This document shows positions 26,662 through 36,300 of a DNA stretch of 62,055 nucleotides, in pieces. The stretch comes from Pirellulaceae bacterium. Lineage in GTDB: Bacteria; Planctomycetota; Planctomycetia; Pirellulales; Pirellulaceae. The first letter of the stretch is position 1. Every line of letters begins with the position of its first letter. A program made the translations under genes and the position numbers. The stretch spans positions 36,872 through 98,926 of the forward strand of contig JAKVBZ010000012.1 in assembly GCA_022448645.1 (NCBI GenBank). Direction: 5' to 3'. The notes beneath the pieces are model-generated. The model did not search any database and was not told the DNA's origin. It was given only the letters and a program-made list of their open reading frames with translations.

Positions 26662-27002
26662 GATCGACGGCAGTCCGTCAAGACAGAGATGTGAAGCAAG
26701 CTAGTTGCCGTTTTTTACAGGTAGGATGGGATACTGGACCATCCGGTTTGATTCGTGCTAGTGCCCAACGAACCAAGCAAGTGAACGCAACCCGCATCCT
26801 TTTCAGTGCCTTCATGGATGGCAGGCTCTTCACTGGTCGTCGTTTTGTCGTGATTGGCCTTTACTGACATGGCCTGGGCCTTTTTCCGGACGAATCGGTT
26901 CTAACCAGAGACCCCAATTGCGTACCGGAAGGCGGTGTCGGATTTTGTCGGCTGTTCGACGTCGTCCGAAACACCGCACGTCAGGTTGTTCGAAAAAGGC
27001 CT
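26662..27002. other. Convergent spacer with nested inverted repeats
   Basis: No convincing gene lies here, although one minus-strand frame stays open. A 10-bp perfect inverted repeat (GGCCTTTTTC, 26877-26886; GAAAAAGGCC, 26992-27001) brackets about 105 bp. Inside is a second stem, GCGGTGT/ACACCGC extended by CGGA/TCCG, around about 26931-26985, with GTCG/CGAC within. It abuts the stop codon of the MFS gene. It may be a structured RNA, a 3' element or a small mobile repeat. Confidence 0.5.
26667..26716 (+). terminator. Possible terminator after ruvC
   Basis: ACGGCA (26667-26672) can pair with TGCCGT (26706-26711), immediately followed by a run of T to 26716. The loop is long (33 nt) but contains smaller stems. 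Plausible, not strong. Confidence 0.4.
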
Positions 27003-28694
27003 TTAACCAGAACCATCGAGTTGCTGTGCGCGGTATCCACCCGTGGCTCGGAAATAGCCGATGAGACAAATGTATCCAACCAACATGATCGTGGGAAAAA
27101 GTGCCATGTTGGCAAGAGCACCTTGATTGCTCTTGTCCCGTATCTTTTTTATTTCTGTGGCCGAAGTTTCTCGACGAGATTCGTCGAATGCCTCCAAATT
27201 GGCGTTTAGTTTTTCATCGTCTACCGTTGAATAGCGGATGATTTCGTAAATGGTTTTGTCCTTTACCGCCGTTAACGTGCCGTTGTCGACCAGGCCTGGT
27301 ACTTCTTGGGCGACTTCGCTTTTGGCAACTGCCTGAATTTGGCACTGCTCCTGCAGCGAACCAATGTAGGGAAATCCAAGCGTGCCGCAGGCGAGCATGC
27401 CAATTCCACTGATCGCATTCAACGTCAAAGCACCACCTTTGGGGGTTTGCTCCGACACGACGCCCAACATGGTGGGCCAGAAGAATGTTTTGCCGACTCC
27501 GTACAATGTAGCGGCAATGAATAAAACTGTCCCTGTGCTGGATGAGAGCGTATACAGTCCGGCAATAGCCAAGACGGAACTGATGGCTAAGAGTCCTAAT
27601 GGCGACAGGCTGTGGACGATGGGGCCAGCGAAGAAACGTAATACCATCATGATCGCGGAGGTGTAAACGAGTACCCAGCCTGGGTGAAGTCGGTACGCTT
27701 TGTCATTAATGACCAGCGGATTGTCTCCAGCAGCAGCGACTTCCTCCGTCGACATCTCAAAGACACCTTCCATGATGCCCGTGATCCAACCGTCTGTGCC
27801 GATTTCTGTGGTTGCCAATGGAATCATAATCAACACCAATACAAACATCAGCGGTCGGCCAACGGCGCGCGTGTAGATGCCAAATGAAAGAATGATGGTA
27901 AGGCCAATTCCCCAGAAGAGTATCTGTTGCCAATTAGCGAGCTGAATGGTGCTTCCGTTGGAAAAGAAATCCATCAACTGCAACGCCACTAAGAACCCAA
28001 CAATCAAAGCACCGAGGATGCCGAACTCGGCGAGCATCTCCCTATAGCTGACGCCAGATTCGACACGCTCGTTGACTGGAAAGCGACACGGTAGCAGCAT
28101 CAAAAGATAGACACACGCTGGAATGGCGATGATGCCAACTTTAATCCACCATGCCATGTCACCCATGAAGATAACAATGATTCCTGCAAGCACCAATCCA
28201 CCAGGCCATCCTGCGTGAAGTATATTCAACCACTTCGTCTTCTCTCGGGGGAACATCGTGGCCACGACCGGATTGATGAACGCTTCGACACCTCCGTTGC
28301 CAATGGCTAAGATCAAACTACCCCAATACAACAGATTGAACGCGGCGTCTGTGTTACCGCCTTGAGATGCAAAGTACGCGCTAACTCCCATGACCGCCCA
28401 AATGATGTGGCCAAGGAAGGCAATGATCATGGCCGTTTTGTACCCGATGTAATCGATTGCCAGACTGATGATGATGATGCTGAAGGCGAATGGCCAAATT
28501 CCTATGCCGGCTAAGCGACCCATTTGGGCTGAATCCAAACCGAATTCAGCACCCCAAGTGTTGATCAGGAACATACGGCTGATAAAGCCAAAGGCCGTGG
28601 TAATGAGTGCAATGAAACAGCCCCAGAATAAGATCTGATCGCTGCCCGAAGTCATTTGTTGGGTATCTCCGCCACTGGCAGTTTTGGCCATCAA
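27003..28694 (-). CDS. Major facilitator superfamily transporter
   Basis: The 563-residue protein has about 12 predicted transmembrane helices, with the MFS-type [12 protein letters not shown] loop between helices 2 and 3. The N-terminal half contains [24 protein letters not shown] and the C-terminal half [28 protein letters not shown]. Two soluble insertions are unusual: about residues 310-345 between mid helices and a 75-residue loop before the last helix ([14 protein letters not shown] onward to KSNQGAL). Substrate is unknown; planctomycetes carry many sugar-type MFS carriers of this style. It is divergent from the GT39-like gene. The minus-strand leader contains AGGAGG 8 nt before the ATG at 28694. 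Confidence 0.85.
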   Translation of the reverse strand: MMAKTASGGDTQQMTSGSDQILFWGCFIALITTAFGFISRMFLINTWGAEFGLDSAQMGRLAGIGIWPFAFSIIIISLAIDYIGYKTAMIIAFLGHIIWAVMGVSAYFASQGGNTDAAFNLLYWGSLILAIGNGGVEAFINPVVATMFPREKTKWLNILHAGWPGGLVLAGIIVIFMGDMAWWIKVGIIAIPACVYLLMLLPCRFPVNERVESGVSYREMLAEFGILGALIVGFLVALQLMDFFSNGSTIQLANWQQILFWGIGLTIILSFGIYTRAVGRPLMFVLVLIMIPLATTEIGTDGWITGIMEGVFEMSTEEVAAAGDNPLVINDKAYRLHPGWVLVYTSAIMMVLRFFAGPIVHSLSPLGLLAISSVLAIAGLYTLSSSTGTVLFIAATLYGVGKTFFWPTMLGVVSEQTPKGGALTLNAISGIGMLACGTLGFPYIGSLQEQCQIQAVAKSEVAQEVPGLVDNGTLTAVKDKTIYEIIRYSTVDDEKLNANLEAFDESRRETSATEIKKIRDKSNQGALANMALFPTIMLVGYICLIGYFRATGGYRAQQLDGSG

Positions 28695-28994
28695 GGTCTC
28701 CTCCTGAAATGAGTGAATAAATGGTGCAAGGTATTATGCTTAGATTCCTTGCTACCACCAGACGGAATCAAGACGGCCACTTTCAGAGCAATCAGAGACC
28801 AGAAGATATCTGAGATGGACGGGGTGGCATTGAGGTCAAGTCGTTCGCCATGCGTTGGTTGGCTCGAGTTAGTTGGGCTAACAGGCCGGTGGGTTGTCTA
28901 TAAGTTGTTGTTATATCATGGGTTGCGTTCCATGCTAGCAGGTTGCAGGTACTCTTGACCCGGTAGATTCGTGCCAACTACCATTTGACGACTC
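28695..28994. other. Divergent intergenic region
   Basis: This spacer presumably holds promoters for the MFS gene (minus) and the glycosyltransferase gene (plus). CATAAT on the minus strand (28733-28738) resembles a -10 box, but no matching -35 was found. No gene is seen. Confidence 0.35.
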
Positions 28995-30314
28995 ATGCCT
29001 CTTCAATTTGCAGGATTTGACAAACGGCCATTTGCCCGTGGAACACTCGGTCTGGCTCTGTTACTAGGCTTCGCGTTTGCCCTTCGACTGGCGGTCGCGG
29101 TCTGGTGGCAAGCCGGTTTGCCGCTGGACCAACCGTTTCGATTTAGCGATAGCGAAAGCTATTGGGTGCTGGGCCAAGCGATTGCCCGCGGCGAGCCGTA
29201 TGAATACGAAAGCCCTCATGCGCGGATCTTTCGAACACCCGGTTATCCTTTGTTGTTGGCAGGTTTGTTTTCGTGTTGCGGAGAAAATGTATCCGTGGTG
29301 GTGGCGCGTGCCCTTGGCGCTTTCATGGGAACATTGGTCGTAGGAGAAATTTTTTGGTTGACGAGTTTGTTATTCAATCGTACTGCGGCCGTGGTGGCGG
29401 CCCTGTTGGCAGCATGTTATCCAGGTGTGGTGGGCGCCAGTATTCTTGTCTTGAGCGAATCGCTATTCTGTCCTCTGTTGCTTCTGCAACTCATCGTTTT
29501 TACCTATGCGTGGTGTGCGAAGTCTGCAGGACGGCAAGCCGTGTTCGGAGTTGGTTTCGGTGTCATAGCAGGATTGGCTGTGTTAGTGCGACCGAGTTGG
29601 CTGTTGTTCACACCGGCCGTTGTCTTGCTGACGGTCGTCTCGCCCACTGCCCGATCGCGTTCGTTAACGATTGGATTAGGAGCCATCATTGGATTGTGTG
29701 CTGCCATGATGCCCTGGTGGATACGCAACTATCAGGTCGTGAACCGTTTTGTGCCAACGACGCTACAAGTCGGAGCCAGCTTATACGATGGATGGAATCC
29801 AAAGGCGACCGGAGCCAGCGATATGGATTTTGTAGCAAGCTTCGAACAAAAAGTTCGAGCGGAATCCAAGGGGACGAAGGCGTTCGAGAGCGACAACTTG
29901 GAATGTCAGTTGAATCGTCGGTTTCGTCAGGAAGCTTGTCGCTGGGCTGTTCAACATCCCAGACGCGTTCTCGTATTGGCTGGGATCAAATGGTGGCGGA
30001 TGTGGCACCCGGTGCCGAATGCCGACGAGTTTCAAAGTTTCTGGATGAAAGTGGCGATGGCGGTTACTTATGTTCCGTTGATGATATTGGCTGTCATCGG
30101 GATCTTGCGTTGGGGTGCTCGCAGTTGGCCCCTGGCGATGTGCTGGCTCCCGGCGGCATATGTAACACTTTTACACATGGTGTTCGTCGGCTCGATTCGG
30201 TACCGCCAACCTGCCCTTCTGCCATTGATGGTGTTGGCAGCCGGTGTGATTACCATGCTCATTCCAGCTTGTCAAAAACAATTTGTTCTACGGCGTGCCG
30301 AAGCACCACCGTAG
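28995..30314 (+). CDS. GT39/ArnT-like membrane glycosyltransferase
   Basis: The 439-residue polytopic protein has the layout of the PMT/ArnT glycosyltransferase family: a first helix, an extracytoplasmic loop with SDSESYWVLGQAIARGEPYEYE and RTPGYPLLLAGLF (about residues 48-90), then a series of membrane helices and a small C-terminal loop. Such enzymes move a sugar from a polyprenyl-phosphate donor to lipid A, proteins or other acceptors outside the membrane. The usual DE pair in the first loop is replaced by DSES here. Acceptor and donor are unknown. An AsmA-like gene follows 127 bp downstream on the same strand. Confidence 0.75.
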   Translation: MPLQFAGFDKRPFARGTLGLALLLGFAFALRLAVAVWWQAGLPLDQPFRFSDSESYWVLGQAIARGEPYEYESPHARIFRTPGYPLLLAGLFSCCGENVSVVVARALGAFMGTLVVGEIFWLTSLLFNRTAAVVAALLAACYPGVVGASILVLSESLFCPLLLLQLIVFTYAWCAKSAGRQAVFGVGFGVIAGLAVLVRPSWLLFTPAVVLLTVVSPTARSRSLTIGLGAIIGLCAAMMPWWIRNYQVVNRFVPTTLQVGASLYDGWNPKATGASDMDFVASFEQKVRAESKGTKAFESDNLECQLNRRFRQEACRWAVQHPRRVLVLAGIKWWRMWHPVPNADEFQSFWMKVAMAVTYVPLMILAVIGILRWGARSWPLAMCWLPAAYVTLLHMVFVGSIRYRQPALLPLMVLAAGVITMLIPACQKQFVLRRAEAPP

Positions 30315-30441
30315 GCACCACGGCGAAAGATGGTGGTTCAGAAGCCTGGTAAGTAAAAGGAAGTTGTGGCTAAGAGACGCCGTTTTTCCCAAGATGAATT
30401 GTCAATCCGGTTCGGATAGATTTTAGAGAAGAAAGAGTTCC

Positions 30442-33400
30442 TTGTCGTTGCGTCTAGCTGTTTCTTGTTGGCATTGTGTCAAAGCTGTCGTTGTCGCCAG
30501 TGTTTTATTGGCGATCGTCGGTGTGGTTTACGTCTATGTCTGCGCAGACAGCCACATACGTCACGTAGTCGAACGTCATTTAGATGACCACTATCAGCAA
30601 CATCGAGTCTGCATCCGATCAGCACGCCGAGTATCAGCTAGACAGATCGCTTTACGAGGTTTAGAGATTCGAGATCGTTCGGCTCCTTCTTCTGATTCTC
30701 CATTGTTGGTCGTCGATGAAGTGTTGATTTGCTGCAACACCGGTATCGACGACCTAGTGCAGCTCCGTTTTAGTTTAGATCGGGTGACGTTGCGCGGAGT
30801 CGACCTGCAGATGGAGCATCGCGCTGATGGTTCGCTTAACATCGAAGATCTTTTCCCGCTTCCCCGGTTGGGTGACGACTCCCTGATCACCACGATCGAA
30901 GGTGGAAGGATTACCTATTTGGATCGCCGGCGCGCAGATGCTCGGCCGTTGAAACTGGCTGATGTCAGTCTGCAGGTTGAGTTTCCGCCCAAATCAATGC
31001 GAGCCGGGCAGCGCCAGAAGCCACTCAGATTTCAGGGAGGCGCACGGGGGACTCAGATTCAAGAACTGAACTTTGCGGGAGAATTTGACAAGGCTCAACG
31101 CCATTGGAACATCCAAGGCCGCTTGCGGGGATTGATGGTGGCTGCCGAATTGAAACGTTCCGTTCCCCTGACTTGGGTGAAGCCGTTTCAGCAGTTTGGG
31201 GATTATCGCACGCAGGCAGATTTGCAATTTGAACTATCTGGTCAGATGCCTCATCACGCAGCGACGGTCTCGGGAAGAGCGATGGTTTCCGCGTCTTCGA
31301 TATCGGAGTCGGTTCAATTTGTGGTAGACGGAGAGTTGACCGAGGGGCACTTGGCGTTCGATTCCAGATTGCCGTTTCCGCTCACCGAAATCACTGCCAA
31401 AATTCATTGTGACAATGAACGATTCGATGTGCGTGCATTTGACGCTCGTTGTGGTCGAACAACCGTTAGTGGTGCTTTTCGGTGTGACGGTTATGGTTTA
31501 CAGCATCCGTATTCGCTATCCGCAAAGGCCAATAATGTTCACTTGGTGGAATACGCACCTGTCTTGGATGTTTTGCCACGGACCGTCAAGCAGCACTGGG
31601 AAAAATACAATCCTGTTGGGGAAGTTAGTTTTCAGTTGAACCTTACCCATGACGCTCGGGGATTGCGTCCTGATATTTCTGTGACATGTCACGACCTGTC
31701 CTTTACCACTCCCAAAATCAACTATCGGCTACACCAAGGGCATGGCAGTATTTCGCTAAAACATAACGTTTTGGATGTAGACTTGGCGGCACAAGCCAGC
31801 GGCCAAGATGTGCACATCGGTGGCAGGATTCACCATCCAGGTCCATCGGCTTGGGGACGCGTGGAGTTGCAGTCCATTGACCCTGTTCCCATTAACCGTA
31901 CGCTGTCAGAATCATTGTCCCCTAAGGCCCGTTCGATCCTGCAGGCGTTTCAGCCTCGAGGCAGTTTTATGCTGCGACATGCCCGATTCGAACGACAGGA
32001 CGCTTCGGAACCATGGCATGATGATTTGTTGCTTTCTTTAGAACGTTGTTTCATACAGCACCAATTGTTTCCTTATCCATTGTCCAACGTTCAAGGCATG
32101 CTCCGTATGCAGGACGGTGAGTGGACTTTCTATGATTTACAAGGGCAGAATGACAGCGGCTATGTTGTCGGCCACGGACAATGGAGTCGCACGCCAGATG
32201 GAGGAATGTTGCAGCTGAATTTCTCTGCGTCCCAGATCAATCTAGAGGACGAATTGCAAAATGCGCTCTCGGCCAACGCACGCACTATCTGGACCGCCTT
32301 GCGGCCCCGTGGGACCCTTGATCGTGTAGACGTAAGTATCGTCAAACGAGGTCGTGACCCCTGTGAGCTACAAGTTGTGTTGGACAAGCAGCCTGCTGAA
32401 CGTGGCACGGTTGGTCGGTCGGTGGCAATTCACCCAACCTGGTTTCCTTATCCTTTGGGTGATGTAACAGGGCAGTTGGTCTACGACAACGGACAGATGA
32501 GGCTGCACTCGTTGCGAGCTCGACATGGTGTGGTTCAGCTGGTAACAGGGGGAGTGTGCCAATGGGACCGACAAGGCGCTTGGCAGTTGCGTCTGGAAGG
32601 ACTGTCAGTGGATCGCATGGTCTTCGATCGTGAATTGGCCACGGCGCTTCCCGAGAAACTTCGGGTCGCAGTGACCAAACTGCAACCTCAAGGGCGTGTA
32701 AACGTTTCCGGCGGGATTGCCTTTGCCGGCGCACCGAAGGAACCTCTGAACGCAAGTTGGAATGTCAAACTGACGATGGCCGGTGGACAGCTAAACCCAG
32801 GCATCCCTTGTGAACACGTCCATGGCGGAGTCGAATTAATCGGGTCTTGCAACGGTGATCACTTCCAGTCACAAGGACAGCTTGACGTCGACTCGCTCAT
32901 CAGTCGCGGTGTACAGATTTCGGACATTCAAGGTCCTATTTGGTTGGATGATTCACGGGTTTTTCTTGGCAGCTGGTCGAGTCGCACACGTCAGCAACAG
33001 TTGCCTCCACACGTCCAGGCTCGAGTGTTCGGCGGAATAGTGTACGCAGATGGACAGGTGCCATTTGACTCGCAAAAGAAATTCGAAGTCAGCGCTTCGC
33101 TGGCGGACGCAGATTTGGAAAAAGCTAGTTTGCTATTTGGGACCCAACAGTCGGTGTCTGGTAAAGCATTAGGGTATGTCAAACTAACTGGCACAGGAAC
33201 CGGCTGGCACTCACTGCGGGGTACCGGAGCGCTGCATTTGCGTGAAGCAGACATCTATCAATTGCCATTGATGGTGAGCTTGTTGAAATTAGTGAAAATT
33301 CGTGCTCCAGATCGAACAGCGTTTACAGAATGTGACATTCGTTTTAACGTTTCTGGAAAGCATCTCTATTTTGATCCTATCAAGTTCAAAGGGGACGCCA

Positions 33401-33699
33401 TCAGTCTGGTGGGAAGTGGCGATATGGATTCAACCGGAGAACTCAATGTCGACTTTTATGCGATGGTTGGTCGAGAACAACTAAAGCTTCCTTTGGTCAG
33501 GCCAGTATTGGGAGAAGCTAGTCGGCAGTTCATGTTAATCAATGTGAGTGGTCCTTATGGTGACCCGGAAATGAATAGGCAGCCGTTTCCGGCACTTAAC
33601 GAAACCATTCAGCAGATGTTTCCAGAAGCAACGCGACGACCTGAGGAAAGAACCTCTCGTTTTAGCAGAAGGCGTCACAGAGGAGATCGTCTGCGATAA
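30442..33699 (+). CDS. AsmA-like large envelope protein
   Basis: The 1085-residue protein has one N-terminal transmembrane helix (about 12-35, VKAVVVASVLLAIVGVVYVYV) and a very long beta-rich periplasmic part. The C-terminal portion (LPLMVSLLKLVKIRAPDRTAFTECDIRF ... GDAISLVGSGDMDSTGELNVDF) matches the AsmA-like C-terminal region style. AsmA/TamB-type proteins are thought to move phospholipids between inner and outer membranes. The start is a TTG at 30442: an in-frame TAG at 30424 rules out anything further upstream except TTG/GTG-type codons, and GAAAGAG lies 5-11 nt ahead. No partner gene is evident. Confidence 0.75.
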   Translation: MSLRLAVSCWHCVKAVVVASVLLAIVGVVYVYVCADSHIRHVVERHLDDHYQQHRVCIRSARRVSARQIALRGLEIRDRSAPSSDSPLLVVDEVLICCNTGIDDLVQLRFSLDRVTLRGVDLQMEHRADGSLNIEDLFPLPRLGDDSLITTIEGGRITYLDRRRADARPLKLADVSLQVEFPPKSMRAGQRQKPLRFQGGARGTQIQELNFAGEFDKAQRHWNIQGRLRGLMVAAELKRSVPLTWVKPFQQFGDYRTQADLQFELSGQMPHHAATVSGRAMVSASSISESVQFVVDGELTEGHLAFDSRLPFPLTEITAKIHCDNERFDVRAFDARCGRTTVSGAFRCDGYGLQHPYSLSAKANNVHLVEYAPVLDVLPRTVKQHWEKYNPVGEVSFQLNLTHDARGLRPDISVTCHDLSFTTPKINYRLHQGHGSISLKHNVLDVDLAAQASGQDVHIGGRIHHPGPSAWGRVELQSIDPVPINRTLSESLSPKARSILQAFQPRGSFMLRHARFERQDASEPWHDDLLLSLERCFIQHQLFPYPLSNVQGMLRMQDGEWTFYDLQGQNDSGYVVGHGQWSRTPDGGMLQLNFSASQINLEDELQNALSANARTIWTALRPRGTLDRVDVSIVKRGRDPCELQVVLDKQPAERGTVGRSVAIHPTWFPYPLGDVTGQLVYDNGQMRLHSLRARHGVVQLVTGGVCQWDRQGAWQLRLEGLSVDRMVFDRELATALPEKLRVAVTKLQPQGRVNVSGGIAFAGAPKEPLNASWNVKLTMAGGQLNPGIPCEHVHGGVELIGSCNGDHFQSQGQLDVDSLISRGVQISDIQGPIWLDDSRVFLGSWSSRTRQQQLPPHVQARVFGGIVYADGQVPFDSQKKFEVSASLADADLEKASLLFGTQQSVSGKALGYVKLTGTGTGWHSLRGTGALHLREADIYQLPLMVSLLKLVKIRAPDRTAFTECDIRFNVSGKHLYFDPIKFKGDAISLVGSGDMDSTGELNVDFYAMVGREQLKLPLVRPVLGEASRQFMLINVSGPYGDPEMNRQPFPALNETIQQMFPEATRRPEERTSRFSRRRHRGDRLR

Positions 33700-33770
33700 G
33701 GTATAGGCTGTTGGCGCTGAGAGAATGGACCACGTCAAAGGAAATCGCCGCTTGATGTGAGGGAGAATCC

Positions 33771-34094
33771 ATGAGTGTAGGCCCATCGGGAATGATCGGA
33801 AGCTTGGCCGGAACACCAGCGTCCCAAGCCAAAGGGACTGAGGCAGAGCGGGCACAACAGGAATCTGCTAACCAGGCTCGTCAGATTCAAGCGGATACAA
33901 ATGCTGAGCGTGCCGAAGGGGTTGGCGAAACGTCCGAAGATGAAGAAGTGTCTGAGCGCGATGCGGATGGACGCAGGATGTGGGAACGTCCTCAAAACAC
34001 AGGAGGAACGGGTTCAGCCATGTCCAACCGAGAAGGTCCTGTTAGTCGTGATGCATCCGGACAACGTGGCAATCAACTCGATTTGAGCGGGTAG
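33771..34094 (+). CDS. Small acidic, probably disordered protein
   Basis: The 107-residue protein starts MSVGPSGMIGSLAGTPASQAKG. It is dominated by Glu, Arg, Gln, Ala and Gly with almost no hydrophobic core, and has a charged helical centre (ESANQARQIQADTNAERAEG) and a DEEVSERDADGRRMWERP segment. It looks intrinsically disordered, with no signal peptide. Codon-position bias and a GAGGGAG ribosome binding site before the ATG support a real gene. It follows the AsmA-like gene by 71 bp. Function unknown. Confidence 0.6.
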   Translation: MSVGPSGMIGSLAGTPASQAKGTEAERAQQESANQARQIQADTNAERAEGVGETSEDEEVSERDADGRRMWERPQNTGGTGSAMSNREGPVSRDASGQRGNQLDLSG

Positions 34095-34781
34095 TCATCT
34101 CATACTCCTGCACCGACCTTCAGGAGCGTCAACCGATCTTTACTCCATGAAGGCAAACTGACCAGTATGACCACCGTAGCTGGCTTGGGGGTGATGGCGG
34201 TTTGAGTGAAATGTGTCTGGTTGCCGTTACCGAAGGTCAGCCCAATTGGGAGTCGTCAAAGATTATTTGACGCGACGAATCCAATCCGGGACGGCTAGGG
34301 GAGCTCACGGTTTAACGGATTACCTGGCTATTGCCAGTGCTTCCACCTTGAACGATACACGGACGGCATGACCAACTTGGTTTGGTGTCAATGTGATCGA
34401 GAACGTATCTGTTTGGGTGGACAACCCATCTGAAAATCAGGGGGAGAAATTGATCAGTCAGTCGGAGGGAGCGTTGAAATCCATGCTTCGCTTTTGGTCT
34501 CGAGAAAACGTTGCATAGGAAAATCGGCCTCGACTCCATGTTGAATATGCTCTCATTCCTGAACCATCTGCATTCGAACTGCTTTCTTTGCTGGGGAGTC
34601 TTTTTTGTGTAGATCTGTGTCGCGTTAACTTAAGGAAAACGATGTGTCTCGCGACTTGATCGAGGGATCTGACAAGGATATCGGGGGTTGAGCGCCCCCA
34701 TCTTGCAAAGGTAACATTTATTCTAGTGCGATTGGCTATCAAGCGTTGATGCTCAAGCTATTATGGGAGACATTTTGTACG
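34095..34781. other. Intergenic region, no gene seen
   Basis: The 690-bp stretch has stop codons in all frames at short intervals. One plus-strand open segment (about 34361-34518, ending TAG) reads as a plausible peptide but lacks a start and ribosome binding site; it might be gene debris. No strong hairpin, terminator or promoter was found. Confidence 0.4.
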
Positions 34782-36149
34782 ATGTTGAGTTCACGTCGTA
34801 ACTTCTTGACTGCGTCTTTCGGATTTGGAGCAGTTGCTGCCAGCGACTTCATTAGAGGCAGGTCACCTGTTTGGGGGCAGGAAGCGAATGACCGAATCGC
34901 TGTTGCAGCGATCGGGGTTGGAGGTAGCCGTGGGCGACATAGCCGCGGGACCGCGATTGCTGTCGAAGCGGCTAAGTTGGGTCAGCTGATTGCAGTCTGT
35001 GATGTGGATGATGTCCACAATGTCGAGTTCAATGGGCGATTCGATCATCAACTAAATACGTATACCGACTATCGCCAGCTATTCGAAAACGAGTCTCCTG
35101 ATGTTGTCACAATTGGTACTCCAGATCACTGGCATGTCCCAATAGCTGAAACTGCACTCCGTGCAGGATGTGACGTGTATTGCGAAAAACCACTAACGCT
35201 AACTATTCAAGAAGGAGTGCACTTGAAAGGCGTTGTCGAGGAGACTGGGCGTGTTTTTCAGGTGGGGACTCAGCAGCGCAGTGGTTATGACAGTAAATTC
35301 TTGCAGGCTATCGCAATGGTTCAAAGCGGTCGATTGGGGAAAAGCGTTAACGCTTTTGTTGCGGTCGGAGGTGGTCCTGTGGGAGCGACGTTTAAAACTG
35401 GGTTACCTCCTAGCGATCTTGATTGGGATATGTGGTTGGGGCCGGCTCCTGATGCTGAATATTGTGAGGAACGTCGACAGCAGTTTCGCTGGTTTTCTGA
35501 GTATTCCGGTGGGAAAATGACCGATTGGGGCGCCCATCATATTGACATTGCGCAATGGGCGTTGGGGTGTGAAGATACGGGCCCGATACGGGTCTCTGCG
35601 AAGGGGACATTTCCGCCGGCGATTCCCGACGATTTTAATTGGCTTGCATATTTTTCCGGAGAAGCTACCCTGCCCAATACTTTTAATGCGGCCGTTAAAT
35701 TTAGTATCGATCTCGAATTTGCAAATGGTTCTATTTTGAACGTTACGGATCGCTATCGCCGAGAACAAGATGGTATTGATTTCGGAAATGGGATTCTTTT
35801 TGAAGGGGACGCGGGTCGAATCTTTGTCAGCCGAGGGAACCTAAGTGGACGCCCGGTTGAAGAACTAACAGAAGTGGACAAGCAGGAGATCAGCGACCGT
35901 GTCCACGTTCTCTACCAGGGGCGTTCTCCGGGGAATCATATGGAGAATTTCTTTGAATGCGTCCGGGAACGAGTCCAACCTATATCCGATGTTGTCACGC
36001 ATCATCGTACAATGACATCCTGCCATTTGTGCAACATTGCTCTCTGGCTAGGGCGAGATCTAGTCTGGAACCCAGACCTCGAAGAATTTGTAGGAGACGA
36101 CCAAGCCAACTTGCTGCGAGCCCGTTCCAGTCGTGCTGGCTTTGTATGA
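34782..36149 (+). CDS. Tat-exported Gfo/Idh/MocA family oxidoreductase
   Basis: The 455-residue protein starts MLSSRRNFLTASFGFGAVAAS, a twin-arginine signal (SRRNFLT). It is followed by a Rossmann NAD(P)-binding domain (VAAIGVGGSRGRHSRG; IAVCDVDD) and the family's YCEKPLTLTIQEG motif with the conserved catalytic-region lysine. The second half carries GGKMTDWGAHHIDIAQWALG and a C-terminal region typical of the planctomycete secreted Gfo/Idh/MocA group. These likely act on sugars or glycosides in the periplasm. An upstream ATG at 34746 only adds residues before the Tat motif. A paralogue lies at 46888. Convergent with the beta-propeller gene. Confidence 0.88.
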   Translation: MLSSRRNFLTASFGFGAVAASDFIRGRSPVWGQEANDRIAVAAIGVGGSRGRHSRGTAIAVEAAKLGQLIAVCDVDDVHNVEFNGRFDHQLNTYTDYRQLFENESPDVVTIGTPDHWHVPIAETALRAGCDVYCEKPLTLTIQEGVHLKGVVEETGRVFQVGTQQRSGYDSKFLQAIAMVQSGRLGKSVNAFVAVGGGPVGATFKTGLPPSDLDWDMWLGPAPDAEYCEERRQQFRWFSEYSGGKMTDWGAHHIDIAQWALGCEDTGPIRVSAKGTFPPAIPDDFNWLAYFSGEATLPNTFNAAVKFSIDLEFANGSILNVTDRYRREQDGIDFGNGILFEGDAGRIFVSRGNLSGRPVEELTEVDKQEISDRVHVLYQGRSPGNHMENFFECVRERVQPISDVVTHHRTMTSCHLCNIALWLGRDLVWNPDLEEFVGDDQANLLRARSSRAGFV

Positions 36150-36300
36150 AGCTTTGTTCGATTAGCAAACGGTTTCAGCCAAGTTTTGAAGCTGTTCAAG
36201 TCGTTTTGCGCCCACAATGCACGCTGTTAAACCTGAACGAACAACAATGGTGGCCGCGAATTGATTTTGTGCTTTCCCACTGTATGTTGTCTTTTGCTTG

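Noticed and set aside
26830..27069. Minus-strand ORF of 79 codons after the MFS gene
   Set aside because: It overlaps the MFS 3' end, lacks a ribosome binding site, and its reading frame runs through the nested inverted repeats, so it is more likely structural DNA/RNA.
29273..30352. 359-codon plus-strand ORF overlapping the GT39-like gene
   Set aside because: It is a shadow frame: high Cys/Arg/Ser/Trp content, no membrane pattern, while the overlapping frame encodes a coherent polytopic protein.
34361..34518. Possible gene fragment ending in FWSRENVA
   Set aside because: No start codon with ribosome binding site, no recognisable family, and flanking frames are closed; kept only as a remark on the spacer.
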